Source: Comamonadaceae bacterium (GTDB lineage Bacteria; Pseudomonadota; Gammaproteobacteria; Burkholderiales; Burkholderiaceae_C). Taken from it: a stretch of 64,000 bases of DNA. The position numbers and the translations under genes are program-made. The stretch covers positions 45,782 through 109,781 of the forward strand of contig CANEXF010000012.1 in the NCBI GenBank assembly GCA_947443645.1. Direction: 5' to 3'. Numbering within the stretch: the first letter of the stretch is position 1; each line of letters starts with the position of its first letter. This document shows, one piece after another, positions 45,618 through 53,468 of this stretch. The notes beneath the pieces were generated by a model. The model had not been told where the DNA came from, searched no databases, and saw nothing but the letters and a program-made list of their open reading frames with translations.

Positions 45618-46486
45618 ACCTTGGCTCCAAACAGGCCTTGCGGCTTAAACAGCAGCACGCCGATGAAGATCACAAATATGCCGATCTGCCCCAGTGATTC
45701 GCCCAGAAAGAGTCCGCCCAGGGACTCGACCACGCCGACCAGCAGGCCGCCTATCAAGGCACCACCAAAGCTGCCCATGCCGCCCAGCACCACGACAGTG
45801 AACGCCACCAGTACAAAGCCTCCGCCGACCTGCGGATTGACATAGTAGGCCGGCAGCAAGAAGCAGGCGGCCGCACCCAGGCAGCCCAGGCCTATGCCAA
45901 AACTCATGGCATACACATGGTCCACATCGATGCCCATCAGCTTGGCGCCGTGCTTCTCCTTGGCGACTGCACGAATCGCCCGGCCCAGGTCTGTCTTCCC
46001 GACAATCCACAGCAGCGCGCCCGACACCAGCAGTGCGCCGGCAAAAGCCACCAGCTTGGGCAGGGCAATCATGGCCGGGCCGATCGCGATGGTGGTCAGC
46101 GTATAGGCGGTGTCTATGGTGCGCGTGTCGGACTTGAAAAACAGCAGCGCGGCGTTCTCCATGATGATGGACAGCCCCAGCGTGACCAGCAGGATGTTCT
46201 CGTCCTTGCCGTGACTGGCGCGGTTGATGATCAAGCGCTGCAGCAGGTAACCCAGCGCAAACATGCCGGGTACCACCAGCGGCAAGGCCAGATAGGGGTC
46301 AATTCCCCAGTGCTCCTTGAGCATGTAAACGGCGTACAACGCCACCATCAGTGCGGCCCCGTGGGCAAAGTTGATGATGTGCAGCACACCGTAAATAAGC
46401 GTCAGGCCCAACGCAATCAGGGCATAAACCGCCCCCGTTGTCAGGCCGTTGAGCACCGATGAAAAAATAATGGAAAGGTCAAACAT
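45614..46486 (-). CDS. livH: Branched-chain-type ABC transporter permease (LivH)
   Basis: A 290-residue membrane protein. SVLNGLTTGAVYALIALGLTLIYGVLHIINFAHGAALMV is the standard LivH N-terminus, and IRAVAKEKHGAKLMGIDVDHVYAMSFGIGLGCLGAA holds the ATPase-contact loop. It pairs with LivM. It follows the receptor gene at 46624 after a 137-bp spacer that holds a repeat element, so expression of receptor and permease may be uncoupled there. Confidence 0.93.
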   Translation of the reverse strand: MFDLSIIFSSVLNGLTTGAVYALIALGLTLIYGVLHIINFAHGAALMVALYAVYMLKEHWGIDPYLALPLVVPGMFALGYLLQRLIINRASHGKDENILLVTLGLSIIMENAALLFFKSDTRTIDTAYTLTTIAIGPAMIALPKLVAFAGALLVSGALLWIVGKTDLGRAIRAVAKEKHGAKLMGIDVDHVYAMSFGIGLGCLGAAACFLLPAYYVNPQVGGGFVLVAFTVVVLGGMGSFGGALIGGLLVGVVESLGGLFLGESLGQIGIFVIFIGVLLFKPQGLFGAKV

Positions 46487-46522
46487 CTTCAGTGAGTTGG
46501 TAAACGTCGAAGCGAGGTTTTC

Positions 46523-46616
46523 GCAAGCAGGGGCCGTGGAGCCGGCTTAGCCGGGCCACAGGCGCAGCGGCCCCTAGGGGGGCAGGACGCTACACGCAGT
46601 GAGCAACCGTGGGGGC
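46523..46616. repeat. GC-rich dispersed element, copy 2, in the livH-livK spacer
   Basis: The spacer holds GGCCGTGGAGCC and CGGCCCCTAGGGGGGCAGG blocks, then a stretch GTGAGCAACCGTGGGGGCA. It matches the reverse complement of the element inside the ACMR gene (9964-10062) in block order. The internal GGCCCC/GGGGGC blocks can form hairpins between the receptor and permease genes. Confidence 0.55.
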
Positions 46617-46623
46617 ACTATTT

Positions 46624-47838
46624 CTAGGCCTTCAGTGGAAAGACCGGATCGATCTCGCGGTATTCGCGCGGGATGATGACCTTGATGTCGTTCTTGTAAA
46701 CCTGCGTCATCAGCGGCTGAGCGCCCTGGTTCTGGCCATTGACGAATTTGGTCGCGCCGTAAGGCATGATGTGGTCCGAAAATTCGCTCTTGTTCAGCGC
46801 ATCGATGATGGCTGCGCGGTCTGTGGATTTGGCGCGGTCTATCGCGTCGGCCAGCAGGCGCATAGAGGTGTAGGTCATGAAGATCTCGTAACTGAAGAAC
46901 AGGCCTTTGGCTTCGACACGTTTTTTCAGCTCCTGCGAGCGCTTGTCTTTCGGATTGAACCAGTGGTTGCAGTCAATGATGCCGTTGGCCGCGTCCGGAA
47001 ACTCCTTGACGAACTTGTAGCTCGACGCCGCGCCGCCAAGCACCGAGAAGATGGCCTTGGGCGTGACTTTTTGCTGCTGCATGGTGCGAACCAGCAGCGC
47101 GTACTCGTTGTAGTAGTTGGCGGGAATCACGATGTCCGGGTTGACGGCCTTCATGCGCAGCACGATGTTGTTGAAGTCGCGCGTCGGGTTGGCGTGCTTG
47201 ATGATTTCCTTGACCTCGTAGCCATAGCCAGGCAGCTCGCGCGCCAGCAGGTTGGCCGTACCCGTGCCAAACAGGGATTCTTCGTGAATGATCATCACGG
47301 TCTTGGCTGGCTTGCCGGCAGCCGTGTTGAGCACGTGCAGATTGGCGACGGCGACCTCGGCGCACTTGCGGTAGCCCGGGCCAAAGCGGAAGGTGTTTTT
47401 CAGGCCGCGTTCAACGATCTGGTCGGCCACGCCGACGTCCACGATGTGCGGCAGGTTGTATTTGGCGGCGGTCTGGGTGGTGGCCAGGCAAATGGCTGAA
47501 GCGAAAGCACCGACGATGGCGCTGACGCCGGCTTCGTTCATCTTCTCGACTTCTGCAGAGCCGGCCTGTGGCGATGACTGGGCATCACCGAGCAAGGCCT
47601 CGATCTTGGCGCCGCCCAGCGACTTGATACCGCCGGCTTTGTTGATGTCCTCGATCGCCATCAGGGCGCCTTCGCGGCACTGCTGGCCCGAATAGGCCAG
47701 TGCACCCGTGACCGGGTGCAGCACGCCGATTTTGATGGTCTTGGGCTGCGCGCCGGCAATCAGCGGGAAGGCCAGTGCCGAGGCGGTGGCCGCGGACTTG
47801 GTGATGAACTGACGACGGGAATTTTTGGACATTGACAT
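46624..47838 (-). CDS. Liv-type ABC transporter periplasmic receptor with Tat signal
   Basis: A 404-residue receptor of the LivK/amide-urea type. The N-terminus has a classical twin-arginine motif (S-R-R-Q-F-I-T) before a hydrophobic stretch ending in AGAQ. IKIGVLHPVTGALAYSGQQCREGALMAIEDIN opens the mature domain. The ATG at 47838 follows AGGAG; the GTG at 47844 is an alternative. It is longer than typical LivK (about 370) and resembles amide- or aromatic-acid-binding members. It starts the transporter part of the gntR operon. Confidence 0.92.
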   Translation of the reverse strand: MSMSKNSRRQFITKSAATASALAFPLIAGAQPKTIKIGVLHPVTGALAYSGQQCREGALMAIEDINKAGGIKSLGGAKIEALLGDAQSSPQAGSAEVEKMNEAGVSAIVGAFASAICLATTQTAAKYNLPHIVDVGVADQIVERGLKNTFRFGPGYRKCAEVAVANLHVLNTAAGKPAKTVMIIHEESLFGTGTANLLARELPGYGYEVKEIIKHANPTRDFNNIVLRMKAVNPDIVIPANYYNEYALLVRTMQQQKVTPKAIFSVLGGAASSYKFVKEFPDAANGIIDCNHWFNPKDKRSQELKKRVEAKGLFFSYEIFMTYTSMRLLADAIDRAKSTDRAAIIDALNKSEFSDHIMPYGATKFVNGQNQGAQPLMTQVYKNDIKVIIPREYREIDPVFPLKA

Positions 47839-47851
47839 AAGCACTCCTGGT

Positions 47852-48649
47852 TTAAGTGAAACGGGCCGACAAATCTTTGATCACCCTGACTTTGGCGTCC
47901 ATGCCGCCAATCCGAGGGAGTTCCATCTGGTATTCAAAACGATCCGGCCGGTAAAGGCCCTGAAGCCACTGGATAGGTTTTCCAGTGTCATCAAAAATGA
48001 TGCGTCGCACGGACAGCAGCGCGGCGCCCACCGAGATGTCCAGATGCTCAGCGACGGCAGCGTCTGCGAGGCGGGCTGAAATGGTCTGCTGTGCGTGACC
48101 GACCTTGACGCCAGCTTCTTCCAGCAATAGCAAAATGGGTTTGCGCGACAGCTCCAGCCGTCCAAAGGACTTGGCCAGCTGCTGGGGCACATAAGTCGTG
48201 ATGTGGGACAGCGGGCCCTCGCGCGTGCTGCGCACACGTACGGCCTTCTGGACTTCGGTGCCAGCGCTGATCTGCAGCGCCTGCGCGACGGCGTCCGAGG
48301 CCAAAATGCCGCGCACTTCGAGCACCTTGACCGTCGTGGTCATGCCCATGCTGACGAGGTTCTCGAGCAGGCCACTGAGTTGCGCACGGCGTTCCTTGGC
48401 TTCGCCATCTTCCTTGGCTTGCGGCGCCAGCGGTCGTGTGCCCCGACCCGGTTCGCGGCAGATCAAGCCCTCGTCGGCGAGTTGCTTGAGGGCGCGGCGA
48501 ACCGTGACACGGGCCACGCCGAACTGCGCCATCAGCGCATGCTCTCCGGGCAGGCCCGCTGCAAAGCGGCCTTCGGCGAGTTGCTCCAGCAGCACCAGGT
48601 AAACCCGGTGGTATTTTGGAAGGGGTAAATCTTCAGACATTGGACGCAT
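47852..48649 (-). CDS. GntR-family regulator with UTRA effector domain
   Basis: A 265-residue regulator of the HutC subfamily. The winged helix is VYLVLLEQLAEGRFAAGLPGEHALMAQFGVARVTVRRALKQLADEGLICREPGRGT (residues 16-71). The UTRA domain follows from about residue 90, with LSVRRIIFDDTGKPIQWLQGLYRPDRFEYQMEL at the end. It precedes the receptor gene by 13 bp, so it probably represses its own operon and responds to the imported compound or a product. A second ATG at 48640 is possible. Confidence 0.93.
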   Translation of the reverse strand: MRPMSEDLPLPKYHRVYLVLLEQLAEGRFAAGLPGEHALMAQFGVARVTVRRALKQLADEGLICREPGRGTRPLAPQAKEDGEAKERRAQLSGLLENLVSMGMTTTVKVLEVRGILASDAVAQALQISAGTEVQKAVRVRSTREGPLSHITTYVPQQLAKSFGRLELSRKPILLLLEEAGVKVGHAQQTISARLADAAVAEHLDISVGAALLSVRRIIFDDTGKPIQWLQGLYRPDRFEYQMELPRIGGMDAKVRVIKDLSARFT

Positions 48650-48816
48650 GCTAGGGCGCCTCTTAATGTCCTGTCAATAGAACAATTTCAATTAAGGAAG
48701 AGATTGTCAAAACGCACCAGCGCAGCTCACAAAATGCACTTGTTTGGCTCGTCAAATGCCACTTTGTGCGTGGGCTGAGCCGCGAGCAGCTTGAACAATC
48801 TAGGCAAATGCGGACA
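48650..48816 (-). promoter_or_regulatory. Upstream region of the gntR-liv-leuCD operon
   Basis: Read on the minus strand there are two TTGACA hexamers (48672-48677 and 48705-48710) in an AT-rich stretch, which could serve as -35 elements. Clear -10 partners are not visible. The region is the only sizeable gap upstream of this long operon and is the likely site of GntR binding. Confidence 0.35.
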
Positions 48817-48855
48817 TTAAAAAGCCCACGGGCCAGAAATTGGTCGCGTGGGCTG
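48817..48855 (-). terminator. Rho-independent terminator after fpr
   Basis: On the minus strand AGCCCACG and CGTGGGCT (48823-48854) pair around a short loop and are followed by five T residues. The structure lies 20 bp beyond the fpr stop and separates it from gntR. Confidence 0.85.
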
Positions 48856-48874
48856 AGCTGAGCGCTTCAGTGGC

Positions 48875-49648
48875 TTACTGGTCGGCGAAAGCGCGTTCGA
48901 CGACAAAGTCACCTGGCTTGGAGGTGTTGCCTTCCTTGAAGCCGCGGGTCTCCAGCATGTGCTTGATGTCCTTGAGCATGTGCGGGCTGCCGCAAATCAT
49001 CACGCGGTCATTGGCAGGATCGAGTCCCGGCAGCTTCAGATCCTCAAACAGCTTGCCGCTCTCCATCAGGTCGGTGACCCGGCCCATGTTGCGGTAGGGC
49101 TCGCGCGTGACGGTGGGGTAGTACAGCAGTTGCTTGGAAATCATTTCACCCAGGAACTCGTGCTTGGGCAGCAGGTCGGTCACAAGGTCGTGGTAGGCCA
49201 GCTCATCGACTTCACGCACACCGTGCACCAGGATCACCTGTTCAAAGGCCTCGTAGGTTGCCGGGTCGCGGATGATGCTCATGAAGGGCGCCAGTCCGGT
49301 GCCTGTGGACAGTAGATACAGCCGCTTGCCGGGCAACAGGTAGTCGATCAGCAGCGTGCCCGTGGGCTTGCGGCCGACGATGACGCTGTCGCCTACCTTG
49401 ATGTGCTGCAGCCGCGAAGTCAGCGGACCGTCTGGCACCTTGATGCTCAGAAACTCCAGGTGTTCCTCGTAGTTGGCGCTGACTATGCTGTAGGCCCGCA
49501 GCAGGGGCTTGTCGTTCACACGCAGGCCAATCATGGTGAAGTGGCCGTTGCTAAAGCGCAGCGAAGGGTCGCGGGTGGTCGTGAATGTGAAAAGTTTGTC
49601 GGTCCAGTGGTGGACGGACAGCACACGTTCTTCGTTAAAGGCGCTCAT
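48875..49648 (-). CDS. fpr: Ferredoxin/flavodoxin-NADP+ reductase
   Basis: A 257-residue FAD enzyme of the bacterial FPR class. LLRAYSIVSANYEEHLEFLSIKVPDGPLTSRLQ is the FAD-binding region (RAYS motif), LLSTGTGLAPFMSIIRD binds NADP+, and the C-terminal VVERAFADQ resembles subclass I reductases. It transfers electrons between NADPH and ferredoxin or flavodoxin, which also serves oxidative-stress responses. It is a single gene with its own terminator. It could supply reduced ferredoxin for or accept it from the Ior enzyme, but they are not linked. Confidence 0.94.
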   Translation of the reverse strand: MSAFNEERVLSVHHWTDKLFTFTTTRDPSLRFSNGHFTMIGLRVNDKPLLRAYSIVSANYEEHLEFLSIKVPDGPLTSRLQHIKVGDSVIVGRKPTGTLLIDYLLPGKRLYLLSTGTGLAPFMSIIRDPATYEAFEQVILVHGVREVDELAYHDLVTDLLPKHEFLGEMISKQLLYYPTVTREPYRNMGRVTDLMESGKLFEDLKLPGLDPANDRVMICGSPHMLKDIKHMLETRGFKEGNTSKPGDFVVERAFADQ

Positions 49649-49725
49649 GGTGATCAGTGAAATAAAGTGTTGCGATCTTAGCGCCGCGCACTTCGCTGAT
49701 TCTGCATAAGCTTATCTGGCGCGCG

Positions 49726-50712
49726 TCAGCCAAAGTGATCGAAAGACGAAAAGGTCTGCGGCACGCTGTGGCCTTGTGCATCCATCAGCCTCAGGCCGGG
49801 CTCTTTTTCTATGCGGCCAAGGCGAGTGACGGCGGTCTGGCTAAGCTTCGCAGCCGCGTCAACGGCCTGCCGCGCGGACACCGGCGCGGTGAAGGCCAGC
49901 TCGTAGTCGTCGCCGCCAGAAAGCACGTATTTGAGCCTATTTTCAGCAGAAATAATGGCTGTATTGCCCGCCCAATGAGTGCTGGCAGCTATCAAAGAAA
50001 TAGCAATTTCAGTGTCCAGCGTCGCCCCGACGCGCGAGGCCTTGAGTATGTGACCGAGGTCGCCAGCCAGGCCGTCACTGATGTCAATGGCTGCGCTGGC
50101 GACGCCGCGCAGCGCCTGGCCCAAAGCCACACGCGGCGTCGGCAGCTCCAGTCTGGCTCTGGCCGCGGCCATCAGCGCTGGCGGCAGCGACAGCTTGCCC
50201 TGCAGCGCCTCAAGCGCCAGCCGCGGATCGCCCAAGGTGCCGCTGACGTAGATGTCGTCACCGACCTGGGCGCCCGAGCGAAGCAAGGCCTGGCCGCGCG
50301 GCACCTGGCCCAGCACCGTGATGCAGATGTTCAGCGGCCCCTGTGTGGTGTCGCCACCCACGAGCTCGCAGCCATGGGTTTCGGCCAGCGCCCACAACCC
50401 GTCTGAAAACGCCTGCAGCCAGGACTCGTCGACGCCAGGCAGCGCCAGCGCCAGCGTGAAGGCCATGGGTGTGGCGCCACAGGCGGCGAGGTCGCTCAGG
50501 TTGACGGCCAGCGCCTTGTGCCCCAGCGCCTGGGCGCTGACATCGGCAAAAAAATGCCGGCCCTCGACCAGCATGTCGCTGGAGACGGCAATCTGCATGC
50601 CGGGCGCCGGCTGCAACAGCGCGCAATCGTCGCCCACACCAAGCACCGCGCGGCGAGCCGGACGGGTGAAGTAGCGTGCAATCAGATCGAATTCGCCCGT
50701 GGCTTTAGTCAT
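49726..50712 (-). CDS. thiL: Thiamine-monophosphate kinase
   Basis: A 328-residue ThiL that phosphorylates TMP to TDP with ATP. GEFDLIARYF at the start, GVGDDCALL (metal-binding aspartates), NLSDLAACGATPMAFTLALALP, GGDTTQGPLNICITVLG and ISDGLAGDLGHILKAS are diagnostic. I chose the ATG at 50712; upstream codons are non-homologous. Residues 235-259 (EIAISLIAAS...SAENR) are encoded by a copy of the dispersed palindromic element, yet the frame continues into LSGGDDYELAF. No TPP riboswitch was recognised. Confidence 0.94.
   Translation of the reverse strand: MTKATGEFDLIARYFTRPARRAVLGVGDDCALLQPAPGMQIAVSSDMLVEGRHFFADVSAQALGHKALAVNLSDLAACGATPMAFTLALALPGVDESWLQAFSDGLWALAETHGCELVGGDTTQGPLNICITVLGQVPRGQALLRSGAQVGDDIYVSGTLGDPRLALEALQGKLSLPPALMAAARARLELPTPRVALGQALRGVASAAIDISDGLAGDLGHILKASRVGATLDTEIAISLIAASTHWAGNTAIISAENRLKYVLSGGDDYELAFTAPVSARQAVDAAAKLSQTAVTRLGRIEKEPGLRLMDAQGHSVPQTFSSFDHFG
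49937..50009. repeat. Dispersed palindromic element, copy B, inside thiL
   Basis: On the minus strand it reads TTGCTATTTCTTTGATAGCTG then CCAGCACTCATT, matching copy A in most positions. It keeps the reading frame and encodes a variable segment just before the LSGGDDYEL motif of ThiL. Confidence 0.65.
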
Positions 50713-50760
50713 CGTGCGCCGAGCATACCTGCTGCCCGGCGATGGCGGTAAAGATGGCAC

Positions 50761-50819
50761 CGTCTACGTCTACGTCTACGTCTACGTCTACGTCTACGTC
50801 TACGTCTACGTCTACGTCT
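50761..50819. repeat. Hexanucleotide tandem repeat (CGTCTA)n
   Basis: Nine perfect CGTCTA units and a tenth truncated unit, 59 bp, lie between the thiL start and the end of the ybdK-like gene. The unit preserves reading frame in any frame, so open frames across it (Val-Tyr or Arg-Arg repeats) are artefacts. Copy number is likely to vary between strains. Confidence 0.95.
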
Positions 50820-50833
50820 TGCGTCTGGCGACC

Positions 50834-51964
50834 TCAGGCCAGCGCCGTGCCGCCGCGAAAACGCAGTGCCGCCTGTCGTACGACTTCTGCCATCAGAGAT
50901 TCTTTGCCCTGACACTCGCGCAGCCAGCGCGCATCGTTTTCAGACTGCTGGGCGCTGTTTTGCAACATATGAATGAATGCGCTGGCGCCCAGGCTGACTG
51001 CGTGACGGTCTACCTGTCCCAAGGTCAGCAAAATATGCTCGCGCAGCGGCATGTGCTGGCCTGTGCTGGGGTCAACATAGGCCGCCTCCATGCCAAAGCG
51101 ACAGGCTTGAAAACGGTTGTAGGTGTAGACCAGATAGTCGTCCTCGGTGGGCATGAAGGGCTGGTCCTGCATAAACCATGCGGCCAGCGACTGCACGAAG
51201 GCGGAAAGCGCGGCTGCACGCTCGATCGTCACAGGCGTGTCGAAGACCCGCACTTCTATGGTTCCGAATTCCGGCTTGGGCCGGATGTCCCAGTAAAAAT
51301 CCTTCATGCTTTTGACCACCCCGGTGTGGGTCATTTTGTCGAAATAGACCTTGAACTCGTTCCAGTTCAGGGCAAAGGGGGCGCGGCCTGACAGCGGGAA
51401 GGCAAACACCGAGTTCAGCCTTGCCGAGTCGAAGGCCGTATCCTGCCCTTGCACAAAAGGCGAGGATGCTGAAAGGGCGATGAAATGCGGGATGTAACGC
51501 GACATCCGGTGCAGTGTCAGCAACGCCGTATTGGCGTCCGGGCAGCCGACGTGGACATGCTGGCCAAAAATCGTGAATTGCTTGGACAGGTAACCATACA
51601 ACTCGGACAATTCGCGAAAACGCGGCTTGTCGTAGATACGTCTTTCGTGCCATTGCTGAAACGGGTGGGTTCCACCGCCCACCACTGCGATGTTGAGCTT
51701 GTCGGCGCTCTTGACGAGCGCGTCACGGATCTGGGAAAGCTGCCCCAGCACTTCTGAGGAGGACTTGCAGACCCCGGTGGACACCTCGATCATGCTTGAG
51801 GTCATCTCCGGCACGACCGCTCCGGGCAAAGGCATCTTCTCCATCAAGCGCAGCATGTCTTCGGCATACGGAGCGAGGTCATAGTCGTGTGTGTTGACGA
51901 GTTGCAGCTCTAGCTCCACCCCTAGCGACAGGGCGGCTGATTTCTGGAATGGTTCAAGACTCAT
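50834..51964 (-). CDS. YbdK-family carboxylate-amine ligase
   Basis: A 376-residue ATP-dependent ligase of the GCS2 family. [19 protein letters not shown] at the start, [26 protein letters not shown] and [18 protein letters not shown] are typical. YbdK has weak glutamate-cysteine ligase activity, so a role in gamma-glutamyl peptide or glutathione-like synthesis is possible, and the adjacent antiporter (KefB-like) is often glutathione-linked. It overlaps the antiporter gene by 11 bp. The tandem repeat lies just past its stop. Confidence 0.9.
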   Translation of the reverse strand: MSLEPFQKSAALSLGVELELQLVNTHDYDLAPYAEDMLRLMEKMPLPGAVVPEMTSSMIEVSTGVCKSSSEVLGQLSQIRDALVKSADKLNIAVVGGGTHPFQQWHERRIYDKPRFRELSELYGYLSKQFTIFGQHVHVGCPDANTALLTLHRMSRYIPHFIALSASSPFVQGQDTAFDSARLNSVFAFPLSGRAPFALNWNEFKVYFDKMTHTGVVKSMKDFYWDIRPKPEFGTIEVRVFDTPVTIERAAALSAFVQSLAAWFMQDQPFMPTEDDYLVYTYNRFQACRFGMEAAYVDPSTGQHMPLREHILLTLGQVDRHAVSLGASAFIHMLQNSAQQSENDARWLRECQGKESLMAEVVRQAALRFRGGTALA

Positions 51965-53228
51965 GGATGCGTCCTTTGAAACTCAGGCGTGAAAGCAGAG
52001 GCTGGGGCTTTGAGCTTTCACCGGCGCGGTAAATGGCCGCGGTGGCCAGCACTGAGCCCAACAGCTCCATCAGCAGGATCGCTGGCAGGGCAACATCGGC
52101 AATCTGCCGCCCCAGCGCGGGTGAGGCGAGAACAAATTGCGACAGCAGCAGCAGGGCAACTGATGACATCGGCAGCATGGCGCAGGCGACCCACAGGGCT
52201 TGTTGCCAGCTCGCACCACTGCGGGGGTTTCCCAGCGCAACACCGACTATTTTTGCGAAAATCCTGGCCGCGATCAGTGCCAGCACCAGGCTTGCCACCG
52301 GACCACGCCAGTTGCCCTGCGCTGCCACCACAGACACCAGTACAAACATCAGCATGGTCAACATGCTTGACGCCGTACCCATTTGGCGCGGCCATGACCA
52401 AGGGCGTGGATTGAGGTGCTTTAGCAGCATGCCGCCCAGCAACGCAGCCAGTGGGGCTGAACCGCCAAAATGGGCTGCCAGTGCCGCCCCGGCGGCGATC
52501 AGTGCCAGCAGCAAGATGGCTGTGTTTTCGCTGGCAGGGTTCATCACACGCAAGGCGATCTGCATGGTCACGGCGAGCACCAGAGCCACCAGTACCGACA
52601 GGCCAAGTACGACCAACACCGGTAAAAAGGTGTCTTTCAGGCCCATGACGGGCAGGGCGTACTGTCCTTGGCCCATCATTCCCGCGCTTGCGCTACAAAG
52701 GGTCAGGGCGTAAAGCGTGCTCAGGGTCGACAGCAGCATGGCGCGCTCGCTGACCGGGCCGGATGCACGGGTGTCTATCAGCACGCGTGCCAGCACCGCC
52801 GGTGATGCCGCCATGGCCAACAGTGCCAACGGTTGCGCGATGGTATCGCGCATGCCCATGAGTCGCATGGCCCAGTACACCGCCGCATAGGTCAGTGCCG
52901 ATTCCAACAGACTTTGCACCAGGAGCATCGGGTTGTGGCGAAACCAGCGCAGCGAAATGCGTCCACCGGCCTCAAACAGCACAACGGCCACACCCAGCTC
53001 AAGAAGAAACAGGCCAGTACCCTGCAGGGGCCAAACCGCGCCGGTGAAGCCGGCCAGACCGGCCACGGTTCCAACGGCCGAGTAACCAATTACTTTGGGC
53101 AGACCGGTATAGCGCTGCACCAGGTGACCGGCAGCGGCCGCCAACGCAAGCAATATCGACCATTGCACAGTAGGCAGACCCGCCGATGGTTTGACCCATT
53201 CGGTCCATAGGCTGAGGACTTCGTTCAT
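51954..53228 (-). CDS. Cation:proton antiporter (CPA2/KefB-type membrane part)
   Basis: A 424-residue membrane protein with about 12 spans. [22 protein letters not shown] and [23 protein letters not shown] are typical CPA2 segments. There is no C-terminal TrkA-N domain, so ligand gating as in KefB/KefC would need a partner. Overlap with the YbdK-like gene suggests a functional link, perhaps potassium/proton exchange tied to thiol status. The ion specificity is unknown. Confidence 0.88.
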   Translation of the reverse strand: MNEVLSLWTEWVKPSAGLPTVQWSILLALAAAAGHLVQRYTGLPKVIGYSAVGTVAGLAGFTGAVWPLQGTGLFLLELGVAVVLFEAGGRISLRWFRHNPMLLVQSLLESALTYAAVYWAMRLMGMRDTIAQPLALLAMAASPAVLARVLIDTRASGPVSERAMLLSTLSTLYALTLCSASAGMMGQGQYALPVMGLKDTFLPVLVVLGLSVLVALVLAVTMQIALRVMNPASENTAILLLALIAAGAALAAHFGGSAPLAALLGGMLLKHLNPRPWSWPRQMGTASSMLTMLMFVLVSVVAAQGNWRGPVASLVLALIAARIFAKIVGVALGNPRSGASWQQALWVACAMLPMSSVALLLLSQFVLASPALGRQIADVALPAILLMELLGSVLATAAIYRAGESSKPQPLLSRLSFKGRIHES

Positions 53229-53468
53229 GGGGCGGGTCTCCGGTAGTTCTATTTATGGCAGTCAATTGCGCCCTATGGACGCGGGTTTTGATCTGCTTGG
53301 AGGACGCCGTGAAAGCGGGTCGGCGCGGACGCGCGCCGAGGACGTTTTAAATATACCGGTGTGGTGTTGTGGGCGCTGTAGGACAAGCCCGGAAATCGGA
53401 TTTAGCGTGAGCACGCGCCTTGCTGCCAGCGCTGACTTGGTGCGCTGTTCAAGCTGGCACGAGGCTTA

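Noticed and set aside
44619..45845. Long plus-strand open frame (408 codons) opposite livM
   Set aside because: Antisense shadow; LivM has clear family motifs and tight overlaps on both sides.
50761..50819. CRISPR array
   Set aside because: The repeat unit is 6 bp with no spacers and there are no cas genes.
49726..50833. TPP riboswitch upstream of thiL
   Set aside because: No THI-box-like sequence was recognised in the short upstream region, which holds the tandem repeat.
50699..51391. Open frame across the tandem repeat encoding Val-Tyr repeats
   Set aside because: It is produced by the CGTCTA repeat and runs antisense to the ybdK-like gene.
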